Assembly (NCBI GenBank): GCA_015179025.1
Contig: WHUX01000007.1
Span: 372,001-436,000 of the forward strand
DNA: 64,000 nt
Reading direction: 5' to 3'
Source of the DNA: Terfezia claveryi
Taxonomy: Eukaryota; Ascomycota; Pezizomycetes; Pezizales; Pezizaceae
How positions within the stretch are numbered: the first letter of the stretch is position 1; the number at the start of each line of letters is the position of its first letter. This document shows, piece after piece, positions 1-10,641 of the stretch. Both the position numbers and the translations under genes were made by a program. Below the pieces are notes generated by a model, which saw only the letters and a program-made list of their open reading frames with translations, made no database searches and was not told the origin of the DNA.

Positions 1-324
1 TCTTTTTTGTGTCTACGCTCATTTCAGCTTCGCTCTTTGCTGTGTTTTCTTGTCCTCTTTATTCTATATCATGGTGGGTGTATTTTGGTAACAGTTCACA
101 GACTCCTTCACTCGGCATGGCAGACACTTACTTGCCCGTAATGATTCGACTTCGCGGCGTTTGTGATTGGGTCTTTATTTTTTCTTAATGTGTTTAATTT
201 GGTTCAAGAGAAGATTGCATTCTTGATTTTTTCTTTTTACAGAGGAGTTATATTCATTTTTCATATTTGAAGCTACTGAAGGAGAGGTTTTTTTTTGTGT
301 TTGTCTGTACAATGGGGGAGAGAG

Positions 325-404
325 ACGGAAAGCGTATAGTTGTTTCTTACTTTAGCCCTTGTGTACGGAAAGCGTATAGATGTTTCTTACTTTAGCCCTT
401 GTGT
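325..404. repeat. Tandem duplication, two 40-bp units
   Basis: Unit one (325-364) and unit two (365-404) both begin ACGGAAAGCGTATAG and both end TTTAGCCCTTGTGT. They differ at a single base (TATAGT versus TATAGA), so the duplication is recent or conserved. No coding frame crosses it. Confidence 0.9.
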
Positions 405-726
405 TTTTAGCCCTGGTTTGCTGGTGGAATAAGCGGCGGTATTGTGTTGGTTTTGAACTCTGGTGGGTGATTGGTATATATACCCGTTTTCGCATTGCGT
501 TTGCGAGCAAATCAGAAGTGTACAATTAATGTTTTAGATACTTAGGCGCAATGATAGGTGGCGATGAAACCAGACTATGATACCAATGCCATGACCTTTC
601 AAAACTTCTTATCGCTAGTTGAGGGTAATGCTCTGGTTGACGAAGTATTTAAGCTTGTTCATCAATAACCGCACAAACAGTGGTCCTTACTTTGCGCTAT
701 CCTTGGGTGTGGAGGCCTAGTATCAG

Positions 727-853
727 TGGCACCATTACGGTATCACTAAAGCGGGGGAAACATTAGTCTGGTTGGCACCTCCGACGATAAGGCTTACAGA
801 ACCCTTTTGGGCATGATCCGTATAGCCATAAATACTTTAGTAATGGTGGCACC
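727..853. repeat. Small inverted-repeat (MITE-like) element
   Basis: The left arm starts with GTGGCACCATTAC (727-739), followed after a short insertion by CACTAAAG. The right arm reads CTTTAGTAATGGTGGCACC, ending at 853. The reverse complement of the right arm matches the left arm over most of its length, with two mismatches in the outer 14 bases and an 8-base insertion on the left. The interior carries one copy of the dispersed TAGTCTGGTTGGCACC word. The size of about 127 bp and lack of coding capacity fit a short non-autonomous element. No target-site duplication was confirmed. Confidence 0.45.
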
Positions 854-2266
854 AAGCGAGAACAGGCATGTGTCCTGTGATCATGAAATTGGGGTAGGTT
901 ACAAGGGTGGCGGTTGGGTTCGTTCCCGACACCCCCCCAATTAAGTACAGAATAATGTGGCCTATCACATTCCCTCCCCTACATACAGTGAATTCAACTG
1001 CGTAAAGAAGGTCAGATTCTCTATAGTATTGCTCTCATATTGTAATTTCTATCCTGGCTCACGAAATTTTCCATGAATTTAAAGCCCTGCAAGGCTTCCT
1101 GGCTTTTCCTGGCGGAGAGGACCCAGTGAGCACACCCTGCTTCCAAATTCCGGACAGAGATATTAGGCAAAACGTGAAAGATACCCTCGTTCGTCACCCT
1201 CGAAATATATACTATCTAACAGAAAAATATGAACAGAAAGAATAGGAATAGGGCTAGATATTTTATGAAGGCAATCATGCCATAAATCTCGCCGATCGTG
1301 AAAAGATGCAGACCTAATCCCGAAACTGTAAAAGTAAAACCCCGAACACGAAAACTACCTAAAGTCCCGAGGGAATAAGCAAAGGCAAATAGAATTCACA
1401 TCAAGAGAAAAGGTGACTGTAGTATCGCGTAGTGTACTGAGGGATGCACAAGGGTCTAGCCATGGCAAGTAAGATGGAGGAACAGAAGCAAAAAGAAAGC
1501 CTCCCAAACTGCAATCAGAATGCAGTGTTAAACGACTTAAACTCCTGGGTGTGTGTGGAGAGGCAAAATTTGATGTGATGGAGGTGGTTGGGCAGTTGAA
1601 ACGGCCAAATTCGGACTATGGTGGGGTTCCGGGATATGCCTAGTTTCCAGCGAAGGAATACTCCAGGGCACTTGTATCAAAAATCCAGAGGTATAAAAAC
1701 ATTGCAGGGCATCTTTATGAACGCCGTGAAATCTTGTCCTCTATGCCGCATTTTCTCGTCCCCGCCTGTGTCGGAACCGAGTTGGTACTTTTTGTGATGG
1801 ATATCGAATATGGTATAACCCAAAGCACTACACAATCAGACGGTGATCCTGTCATCTACAGAAGATTTTAAAATCCGCCGTGAGCATGTACCCGACGCTT
1901 AATTAGGGATGACCTCGTTATGAGAGCAGCTTCGGCTTTCTGAAGGAATCCGAATCCAGTGGATGAAAAATTATGAGGTTAGTACTGAGAAAATGAAAGG
2001 TTGGAAAATGTCCTGGTATCTGTACTCCAGAGGATCCAAATGAGGAAACGGTTCCAAAGGCTTCCAGCAAAGGAAATCCAATAGTTAGGCCATCCCTGGG
2101 GATATTGTAGCTCCGAGTCTGGGTTTAGGCCTGAAAAATCCGAGTCCGGGTGTCCAAGGCTGGTGATAATAATTAAAACAACGAAAACAAAATAAAGAAC
2201 AGAGATGTAGGATTGAGAGGTAATCCGGCGTCCATGGAATATCCAAGATCCGGCCAACACTTTTGC

Positions 2267-3123
2267 TTAAGGAGCCCATTGAGCCCGCCCATTAACGACA
2301 TAGTACTGCTTCCCAGAGGTAGGATCAACGGCCCAGTATCCTGCTGTTGGAGCCGAAGCTGGATGGGCCAGTACTGCTGGAGGTTCTGAGTACTGCTTTC
2401 CAGAGGAAGGGTCAACGGCCCAGTATCCTGTTGCTGGAGGTTCTGTTGCATGAACCCTGGGAGTCTCCTCACATTTTGCAGCCGGGGGTGGTTGAGTGAG
2501 GTACTCCTTATACTTCAAGTCGTAATACGGATTCCCTTGACTGTCATACACGTACCGCTCTGGATCCAGCTTATTATGTGTAGATGTCACTTGTGGCGTC
2601 ATTTGAGATGGGTGACTCTGCATTGAGATAGACATTGGAACCTGCATTGGAATGTGCTCTTGGTGGTAAGTCCTCGAATTAGAGTGTTCATAGGCTGATA
2701 CGTCTGTTAGCTGTGAAGCTGCCAGTTATGGCTGGAGGTTGAACAAACTTCCTGAAACACCCTGTTTATAATTTCTGTCCTTTTCCCGTTGCCATCTTGC
2801 AGAGTCTTCCTGTAAAGACCGTACCATTTCCTACATTGACATTCCGTTAAAAGGCCCCTATCAACTGAGGATGAGATCTCACATCTGTCAATGCCCGGTA
2901 TGCGCAATACCAATAGCCGATTATTTTACCCTGAAAAGGTGTTAGAATCACAGAAGATATATTTCCTAAGGCGGGATGTGGTGGGTTTATATACGTTAGC
3001 ATCCGTATTAGGGCGTACACGTGCATTGTTTCCCAGATACCGACATATGTCGGTAGTAATGACGTCCCGACTAATTCCGTCCGCTGATATATAGAATTGA
3101 CCTTGATACTCTGGTACAGACAT
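2267..3123 (-). CDS. Fungal ICRYLG-domain protein (RfeG-like), 4 exons
   Basis: Exons read on the minus strand are 3123-2995, 2930-2883, 2830-2761 and 2703-2267, giving 227 residues. The frame stays open across all three GT-AG introns (64, 52 and 57 nt). The N-terminal half carries a pattern seen in many Pezizomycotina proteins: an ISRDVI segment, then DICRYLG with VRP, then CAYRALT and a DSARW stretch split over exons 2 and 3. Relatives are often annotated as transcription factor RfeG, but I know of no solid functional proof. The C-terminal half is proline/glutamine-rich and holds a 29-residue internal duplication whose units read TGYWAVDPxSGKQY. ATG 3123 is used because the conserved domain starts immediately after it. 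Gene structure is well supported; function is unknown. Confidence 0.75.
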
Positions 3124-4393
3124 CTTGGGTGTTTCTGTTAAATGGAAGTTTACCGTATGGATCTTGCGGCTCTATTTGAGATGCGGAAACACAATGCAAG
3201 GGCCGAGTTGAAGCCGATTGGGCTGAAATTAAGTCTAGCTTCAGAAGCACAACACCAGAACTGCTGGTATAGATAGAGTTGACGGGAGAGAGGTAGCTGA
3301 CTCTGATCTCACGGTTCAGAGAGGGTATTTATGCGTATTGCCAGGAGCCTCAGCGTGCAAGCATTATGATTTGACAACAGGTGTCTCCAAAAGGCATACT
3401 CAACTGGCTACAGCTGCCGACTCGTGCCTTGCGTGCTGCAAACCCCGCTCTTTCGGAGCAGGGTAGGACCCCAAGGAGTGTAACGTTAACCTCCTGTGGC
3501 AGCCATGAACCAAATCTAGACGCAGAATCAGCAAACATCAAATCATCTCCGCAAAGAAGTGGGAGACAAGCAAGTCCCTGTCTTCAAGAACGGACTGTTG
3601 ATCGACAGCTCTTACATCGATATCATATATATGTTGGAACAATTCTGAGTAATGTCCCTTCAGCTGCTCTACCTAGCGTCTCCAATGCATCAGCCACGGC
3701 AGGTAGTGGACTCTATCATGTGATATGATAAAACTGGGGTGTGTCTCATGGCCATTTGTGGGCTCAAGTATGCAAACAATATCACAAAGGATAGCAAATT
3801 GCGTCGTCGTGCGTCAATGATTCAGCACAGATGCACAAACGCATAACGAATCATGTGAGAAACAATATGCCAAACCGAAAGACAAACCCAAGCCCTCACA
3901 ACCCCGCAGCCCAAATGTAACGATGCCTTCTCCTACACCAAAGTAGTATAATCCACCCGAAAGACTAATACAAGTCACGAGCTACGTAGGCACATACCTA
4001 CTTAGTCTTACCCGGAATACAACAGTTGCATTGATATATGCTAATATTCGATCTCCACCATTAATAGAAATCCACGCCCCAGAATTGAGATCTCATCCCG
4101 TTGGGGCCAGTATTGTTGAGGTGCTATATCACTAAGAGCATGAGATTGTCAGTTCTCAGATTTGGATGTATCGATCCATTGATACTGCCTCCCATGCTTT
4201 GTAAACTTAGGTATGGGGGCCAAATGAATTGCATCCAACTTGATATAACAAGATCCGTTAAGCAAACTTCAAACATGATGAAACAAGAAAAATAACGGCA
4301 TCATGCAAGAACATCTCAGTGCTCTAAGTAAGAGGTTAGGCAGAAACCGAGCAAGCTTCCCCACACCCCGCACAAATTACTACTTCGATCGAT
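3124..4393. other. Intergenic region
   Basis: About 1.3 kb between the start of the ICRYLG-domain gene and the 3' end of the 5-phosphatase gene. It should contain the promoter of the former (near 3130-3600) and the terminator of the latter (just below 4394). Open frames such as 3381-3728 look like chance: they show no recognisable motif or splice structure. Confidence 0.4.
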
Positions 4394-5725
4394 CTACCCG
4401 AGTCCAGCCAATAACCACCATAAACCCCAAAACCCGCCTACGACACCAATCAGAATGCCAATACCCGCACTGGTCGTCGTGAGAAAGGCTGCAATGCCAA
4501 CCACAACCTCCCGTACCCGCGCTGCTGCACGCTGTTCCCTCCAGCGTGGATTGATGGGGTATGGGGGATTGGAACGAATGTCTCTGTTGCGTAATGCATC
4601 ATGCCTCACATATAAAGGCTTATCTGGGATTGATAGATAGCATGTAACTGGCTTGTGATCGGAATCCATAATTTGTGGGATCGAAGTATATTGGTGAACC
4701 ACGATTTCATCTTGTGTGTCACTTATGCCTTCTTCATTCACAGAATTCCATGGGAGATACAGTATCCGATCGGTCCAGCTCGGCCATCGGTTCCTTGACC
4801 ATTCCCAATGATTACTATTATACTGCTTGCCCTTCTTGACCGTGTATTTGTAGGTGGGTGGGAAGTGAATCTGAGCCTCGGTAAACCCTTGCAAAGTGTG
4901 GCCAGATACCCTTTCGAGATGACATTGATCGCTGTCAAACAGTTTGGAAACATCATTTGATTGGTTCATCGGCTGAGGAAATAGGAGATGGTCGGTTTCA
5001 GTTGGCCTACTCAAAGCTGTCCTGTAATTCAAGTCCCCCATGAGAAAAATGTGTGCGTTCGGGGAATATATTCCAACGTCTCGCGTGTCAGGTGCAGTCG
5101 TCTCCATTTCGGTGTCACCATCCAGTAAGGGCCGTGAACCGTCCTCGGCTTGAGGTTGCTGGCACTTTTTAAAGACTAGCCCTCGGACGATAGTCTCCCA
5201 GTCCTGATTCCTCCTCTCAACCAACCACTCATGAGGAGCCAAATGTGCTCCAACAAAGTTGAGCTCCACAGCACTTGTATCCGACCAACCATCATCGTTC
5301 CCTTCAGGAACCTCATACCTGATCTTCACCCCAACCCCACCTTTGTTTCCCATTTCCCATAGCCCACACCCTACCCCTCCATAGTCCACTGCTTTCACCT
5401 TATCCAAGTTCCCATCCTTGACAAAAACCAGTACCACCGTCATCCCCACGTTATTGCTCCCAATTAGCGAAAACTCCTCCCCAAGCACCATACGGGTGGC
5501 ATCTTGTATCGCTGTGACATAACCCTGAACATAAGGATCCAGGTATTCTCCCCCTAGAAACGCATAGGATAATGGAGCAGCCTCTTGAAGTGCCAAAACC
5601 AATATATCGGGTGCAGGAGAACCGTAAGGGATACCGCCTAGGATGTGTTCCGTGAAAGTTGAGGTAACTCTAGGAATGCGGGCGCAGTTCCATGAGATGA
5701 GGTAAAGATGAAGTCGGCCCTTCAT
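4394..5725 (-). CDS. Inositol polyphosphate 5-phosphatase, tail-anchored, Inp54-like
   Basis: Single-exon gene of 443 residues. The whole type II 5-phosphatase signature is visible: SWNCA (N13), LALQEA (E48), GNKGGV (126-131), HLAPHE (161-166), GDLNYR (230-235), the substrate loop RWPSWTDRILY (313-323) and SDHKPV (355-360). The metal- and phosphate-binding residues N13, E48, H161, D231, N233, D356 and H357 are all present, so the enzyme should be active. The family removes the 5-phosphate of PtdIns(4,5)P2. Residues about 408-442 form a hydrophobic tail after a basic stretch, as in yeast Inp54, which is held in the ER membrane by its C-terminus; ER location is inferred from that. There is no SAC1 or proline-rich domain, so it is not a synaptojanin (Inp51-53) type. 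ATG 5725 starts directly at the first catalytic strand. Confidence 0.9.
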   Translation of the reverse strand: MKGRLHLYLISWNCARIPRVTSTFTEHILGGIPYGSPAPDILVLALQEAAPLSYAFLGGEYLDPYVQGYVTAIQDATRMVLGEEFSLIGSNNVGMTVVLVFVKDGNLDKVKAVDYGGVGCGLWEMGNKGGVGVKIRYEVPEGNDDGWSDTSAVELNFVGAHLAPHEWLVERRNQDWETIVRGLVFKKCQQPQAEDGSRPLLDGDTEMETTAPDTRDVGIYSPNAHIFLMGDLNYRTALSRPTETDHLLFPQPMNQSNDVSKLFDSDQCHLERVSGHTLQGFTEAQIHFPPTYKYTVKKGKQYNSNHWEWSRNRWPSWTDRILYLPWNSVNEEGISDTQDEIVVHQYTSIPQIMDSDHKPVTCYLSIPDKPLYVRHDALRNRDIRSNPPYPINPRWREQRAAARVREVVVGIAAFLTTTSAGIGILIGVVGGFWGLWWLLAGLG

Positions 5726-6240
5726 CGATTAATTAATAAACTGGATCAGATACTAAGTAGGATAAGGGACATAAATTTGCGAGGGTTGACGTCGGCAGAC
5801 TACAGCAGTAGCTTGGTTGGTATAAATTGTGCGACAGAATGAAGGAACGCTCCACAGACGATCACGATAAATTTATCCTTATATGTGAAGTTCACTAAGC
5901 CTTGGACTCAGGAAACCCAGATATCAAATGTCATTATTAAAGCCAGCGTTTAGGATATACAAATATTGATTTGAAATTAGAAACGAAAGAATTCATCACC
6001 AATCCGATGTATGGTTGTCGCAACGTTAAAATAAACAAAATCACAAAATACATATCCGAATCCGGAACGAGAACACCCGAATCCCCCATACCATACGCCT
6101 AAAGTACTACTATCTGTCCAAGGAAAGACATAAATGAAATAACATCATGAGTCACATGTCACATTAAGCCCAGATATTTGATTAGCATGGTATTAAATGA
6201 TACGAAGACAACATTCTCAAAAACAAAACTGCTGAACCAT
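5726..6240. other. Intergenic region
   Basis: About 500 bp between two minus-strand genes. It should carry the promoter of the 5-phosphatase gene and the 3' untranslated region of the DUF8035-like gene. I see no other feature. Confidence 0.4.
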
Positions 6241-7258
6241 CTAGTAGTAATACTTGCGAGAGCGGCGGGTCTGCTCCTCGGTATAGACAATCTCAGGGTG
6301 ATCGTCATATCTTTGTGGGGGCTCAATGAGTCTGGTGTGGTTGTGGTACTTGTGCTCACGGCTGCCTGCGATGCTATTATATTCCAACTCCCGGGCACGC
6401 TCTGGAGGGGTATACGTTAGCATCCAGGCCCCCACTAAGATTGGAGGAAGGTTACTTACCACGACGGATGTCCTTAGTCAACCGAACAAGATCAGTGACC
6501 TGATCCTTGTTGAGATATTCGAAGATATAGTAGAAATGATCAGTTTCCTCAAACTGGAATCCCATGTGCTCAATAGCCTCCCTGGTAACCAAGTCCTTGG
6601 TGATTTCTGTCCAAAGTTCGGAAGAGAGACCACGAGAACGCCTTACTCCATTGTAACGACTCCAACTGACCTCCTCCTCGTCCTCCTCGTGCTGATGTGC
6701 TGCTTGACCAGTGGTGTCAATAGTGATCCTTCGAGTTCCAGGAGGGACATCAATGATAGTCCAGTCAGAAGTGCCGCTAAGCTGAGCTGATCCGCGTCGG
6801 CTTCCATTAGCCGAAAGGCCAATATCCGATCGAGAGAATCCCCGGGAACTTCTGTCACGAGACCGGTGGCGGTGTTCGTGGTGGCCATGGTCATGAGCGT
6901 GAACAACAGAGACATTAGAGGTGTATCGCCTATCTTCTTCGACGGCATCGTGACCGTAGTTCCTACTGAAAACATTAGCCTTTGTTTGCAAAAACCTCGG
7001 AATTAGGTACACATACCGCTCACTTCTTCTGGTCAAGCTCATTGCCTCCACATTTCCGTGGTCAATGTGATGGTGGACATGGTGGTGTTCATGCTCAACA
7101 ACTGGCTCGTCAATAGTAGTGGAACGAATCACTGCACCCCTGCCGGCGTTGCTGAATGAGCTCTGGGTATAGATAGGAGCGATTGTAGACATGCTATTGT
7201 CATGAACATGTGGTGAGCGATCATATCGAGAAGCAGTGTCTCTTGTATCGTACCTCAT
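6241..7258 (-). CDS. DUF8035-like fungal protein, 3 exons
   Basis: Exons are 7258-7017, 6965-6460 and 6401-6241, separated by introns 6966-7016 (51 nt) and 6402-6459 (58 nt). The N-terminal part is rich in histidine and arginine, with HEHHHVHHHIDHG and DHGHHEHRHRSRDRSSRG stretches, and looks disordered. The C-terminal part has a compact conserved segment, LWTEITKDLVTREAIEHMG followed by EETDHFYYIFEYLNKDQV and a LTKDIRRERAREL run that is completed across the second intron. This matches my memory of the domain Pfam calls DUF8035; the function is unknown. The first intron is a multiple of three without a stop, so unspliced mRNA would stay in frame. The splice at 6459/6402 restores the arginine/glutamate-rich helix and supports the model. 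Confidence 0.75.
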
Positions 7259-10191
7259 TAGGAAATATTTAAGCTAAGAAACAGGTTGGCAGTAAATGGT
7301 GAAAATCAAATGAGATTCTAATAATTAAGAGTGCTGGGGCAAATATAAGGGCTAGTAAGCTTAGGATATTCAGAAGGAGGATAATGGCTATAACGGTCTG
7401 ACTTTATATTTTCCAGAGACGAGGGAAAATGTCCAAGATCCCCCGTACACAGTTGATCCGTGCCGCAAGATAGGCTTCCTTTCTACACATTGTGAGTATG
7501 GTATTGGATATAATAGAGCTTCGAATTCAAGTCGAAATGACTGACGCAAGTGTGCAGTTGCTGGGCATTAGGAGCTGCAGGGATCCTCCTCTACAATGAC
7601 GACACAAAACTCTGCACCTGGCCTGGAATCACTCTCAGCCAATGGGTGCAGTCCGACTGAAGGCTCTTGCCTTGACAAGGTCACCATCAATGCAGAGGCC
7701 GAAATTCTACCGGTAGGCCTAGAAGCAAATCCAACTTTTCGACGTGAAGCTTACTTGCTGATTACGTGCATGCAAATAAATATCCAAGTTTCTTATGAAA
7801 AATGACGACCAAACTGAGGACATATCGAAGTCATCTAAGAACAGCAGCTATCAACCATCACACCGTGAACGAAATGCAAACAAAAATACAAGAGGTCATA
7901 TTTTCTGGGTATCAATTTGAAGACAATCTTATGTGGAGTTTGTCATTCAGAGCCCCATCGCGGGGGATGAGTAGGAGTAAAAATCACAACCTGTCGGATC
8001 TATGGGTTTTCATTTAAATCCATAGTACTTCGAATTTTTCCTAGGCTGCGGGTTGCACTTTGCTCACTCAACCAGCGACGTCCAGTTACGTACCAGGATC
8101 GGGAGTGTAGCCTCAGACATGAGCGTAAACCCCGTCTATAATCCTGATTTTGTTAGTCCAAAGTACCATGTGAAGGGAGCATGTGTTTTGACTGCATCTG
8201 AAGATCGCCCTTAAAAATCCCACATATTGTTGGAACTTTGTATCATCAACCTTCGCTCATGCAAGACAACACCAGTAACATGATTACTGGTGCCAGTAAT
8301 TTTGTCCATTTGTCCAAGACCCCCTTACAGAATTTTAGTCCTGGTGGTACGTGTTAAACGATGCCCGCCCCGGTTTGCCTAGAAGATTTTATCGGGTCAA
8401 TGACCAGATTCCTGAATGCTGAAGAATTTCCTTGCATCTCCGGTACCACCGATTGTATCTCCTTCAAGCCCCACGAGGTGAGGCCTTGAGCCAAGACAGC
8501 ATTCTTCATACTTTCCACATCTATCCAACTGCTTTCACAACCGTTTGTAGTCAGATTCATCGGCACAGTATATGCATAAAACCCTTAAGTAATGTTCAAT
8601 GTTCGTAATCAGGTGAGAAAGGGAGCAGAAGGAGAGGGAAAGCAAAAAAGGAAGGAAGAGGACAAGACCCTCCTCATGGGTACGGATCAGAAAAAGTGAC
8701 GAGCAAAAAATCATGTCACATTTTCACGTCATTTTTATAGGTTATTATGCACAATGCCTATAACTGTTACAAAGTATAAGAATTACGAAGAACTGGCTTA
8801 TAGAAATTTTATAGATGTGCGGTTTGCCAAAGAATCATTTCGAATCTTTAAAATCTTTAAAAGCTTTTATAAAAATCATCTCCAGAAGAATCAATTCGGA
8901 CTCAAGAGACGATCGTACGTACTTAAGGGATTATGGGGAGAACCTAGTCTGGCTTGCACTAGCCCCTCCTAAAGGGAGAACTATAGGCCCTTAAACACTC
9001 CCTAAACTTGCGTAGAACGTACTCGAGTTACTATTACCCCCGATGTACACAAGGCAATCGCCACAAACTGATCGCCCACACTCGGGCTGGCGACAGATCC
9101 TCATTCCAGGCGAGCCGAGACTTAGATACATACCTAATCTTCAATATTATATGAACGTATCTATTGATCGGCGTTTTGTCAGAATAGCTTATTTCAATGT
9201 CTGCAAAAGAAAGCCGGCCAATCTATTTTACATACCAAAATCTCCCTTCTCCAAAACTAGTTATATGGGCAAACCAGAATATCAAATGACCGTGTAGGCG
9301 TAAAATATCACTGGGGTATAACGGCCAGAACAACCAGAGCCAATGTAGGTACGGCCCGTGCCATACCCGAGCTACATTACATTACAGGGGTACATACTAG
9401 CCTAATCACGATATAGTAGGTATGTATTTAGCTAGTCTGGTTACTAGGCTGGTCGCATTCACCATTTGGGCAACTTTCAACGTTCTCTCTCGATTAGTGC
9501 TACCGAGGCAACCAGACTATCTCTCGATAAGGCTTTCGCTTGGCTAAGTAAGTTTCGGTAGCTCAACAATACTAGTCTGGCATTGATACAAATGTAAATA
9601 GATTAGATGCTAAGTCTATAAAAGTACCAGCCCTTATACTAATTATCCCCCAAAATATTCCATATTCCTTCACAGGATCCAGCGTCGTTGACCTTTAAGC
9701 CTTTCCCACTGCTTCCATAACCTCCTAGATAAAACCCTCCAGTGCAACTCCTCCTTTTGTATCCGGAACTCTCCGCTCTGCTTGTTCCTCCTATTATACA
9801 AACCCAGGATTGCATCCAACTTTTGAGTATGCAGAAACGGAGGAATGCGTAACAAAAGAAATCTATGCAATGTTGAAAGGGGAGGAAAGGTAGGGGAACT
9901 TCAGGGCACGCAAGCCTAAGACAATCGCGAACGCTGTATAAAGAAAAGAAAGGATAATGGTTAAATTGGGATCTATAACATGAGGGAAAAGAAATATATT
10001 AAAACAGTGGAGAGTAGTACCGGGTATATACGAACAAATAAAATCTATGGACTAATTGAGAAAAAAAGTTGCAGAAATATAGTACAGGCAGTAGTGCAAA
10101 GTCTAGGAAGAGCCACAATGTCCGTCCTGGTTAATTTTCGGTATTTGATTTTGACTGAGGTAAGGAAAATGCTGAAGAAGGCTGAAATCTC
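7259..10191. other. Gene-free region, 2.9 kb
   Basis: No gene can be supported here. A 67-codon open frame on the minus strand (ATG near 8560, stop at 8354) shows reasonable composition but no motif I know and no splice context. The stretch contains a perfect 9-bp-arm hairpin at 8270-8292 and copies of the dispersed TAGTCTGG/CCAGACTA word near 8945, 9433, 9511 and 9573. AT-rich sequence covers 8700-8900. Confidence 0.4.
8270..8292. repeat. Perfect hairpin, 9-bp arms
   Basis: CACCAGTAA, a five-base loop (CATGA) and TTACTGGTG. It is followed by another partial copy, TGCCAGTAAT. No coding frame crosses it and its role is unknown. Confidence 0.7.
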
Positions 10192-10641
10192 TTATTTAGT
10201 GAGCTCTCCCGGGCACCTGGGGCATTTCTCGTGCTGGCATTCTAAACACCTTCCGTACATCTCTTCAATGAAAGGGCCCGCAAGTTCAAAAGCATTTCTT
10301 CGGGTCAGGCATGCACAACAGTACCAGACTTCGGTGCCCTGGGAATTCTTTCGTGCGTCGGCGGAATTCTTTTGTGCATCTGGGTGATTCTTTGAGGCGT
10401 CTGGGGAGAGGTCCATGGTAATCTCAATGGGGCCTTTGGAAGCGGGTTTCAACAAAGGGCTCCCGTTGTCCCACGGGAGGTCAATGATTGAAGCTGGAGC
10501 TGCATAGAAGACAATATCCACGCACAAATCTTTCACTGAAGCCGTGGACTTCTTGTAAGACTTTTGACCTGTGTATGAAAGCCTGCGGGTTCGCTGTGGA
10601 CCAGCGCGGCTAGGAGAGGACATCGGTGATGGGGAATCCAT
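10192..10641 (-). CDS. Small cysteine-rich fungal protein
   Basis: Single open frame of 149 residues starting at ATG 10641. Residues 1-35 are serine- and basic-rich and probably disordered. Residues about 80-101 hold three short repeats of the DASKN/DAQKN/DARKN type. The C-terminus has a likely zinc-binding cluster: C108-C109-x-C111, then C132-x2-C135-x-H137-x2-C140-x2-C143. A WYCC-start, CxxCxHxxCxxC-end pattern is common in small uncharacterised proteins of filamentous fungi. I cannot assign a function. The cysteine spacing makes it much more likely to be real than the overlapping plus-strand frames. Confidence 0.55.
   Translation of the reverse strand: MDSPSPMSSPSRAGPQRTRRLSYTGQKSYKKSTASVKDLCVDIVFYAAPASIIDLPWDNGSPLLKPASKGPIEITMDLSPDASKNHPDAQKNSADARKNSQGTEVWYCCACLTRRNAFELAGPFIEEMYGRCLECQHEKCPRCPGELTK

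Larger units (their letters stand above)
1..2266. other. Gene-free region at left edge
   Basis: No open frame here resembles a known protein. The stretch holds a 40-bp tandem duplication (325-404), a small inverted-repeat element around 727-853 and one copy of the dispersed TAGTCTGGTTGGCACC word (764-779). The 3' untranslated region of the gene ending at 2267 probably lies at its right end. Several T-rich runs occur in the first 300 bases. Confidence 0.5.

Noticed and set aside
8354..8566. Minus-strand frame of about 70 codons
   Set aside because: The apparent first codon is GTG, the first ATG is near 8560, and no family or splice context is visible.
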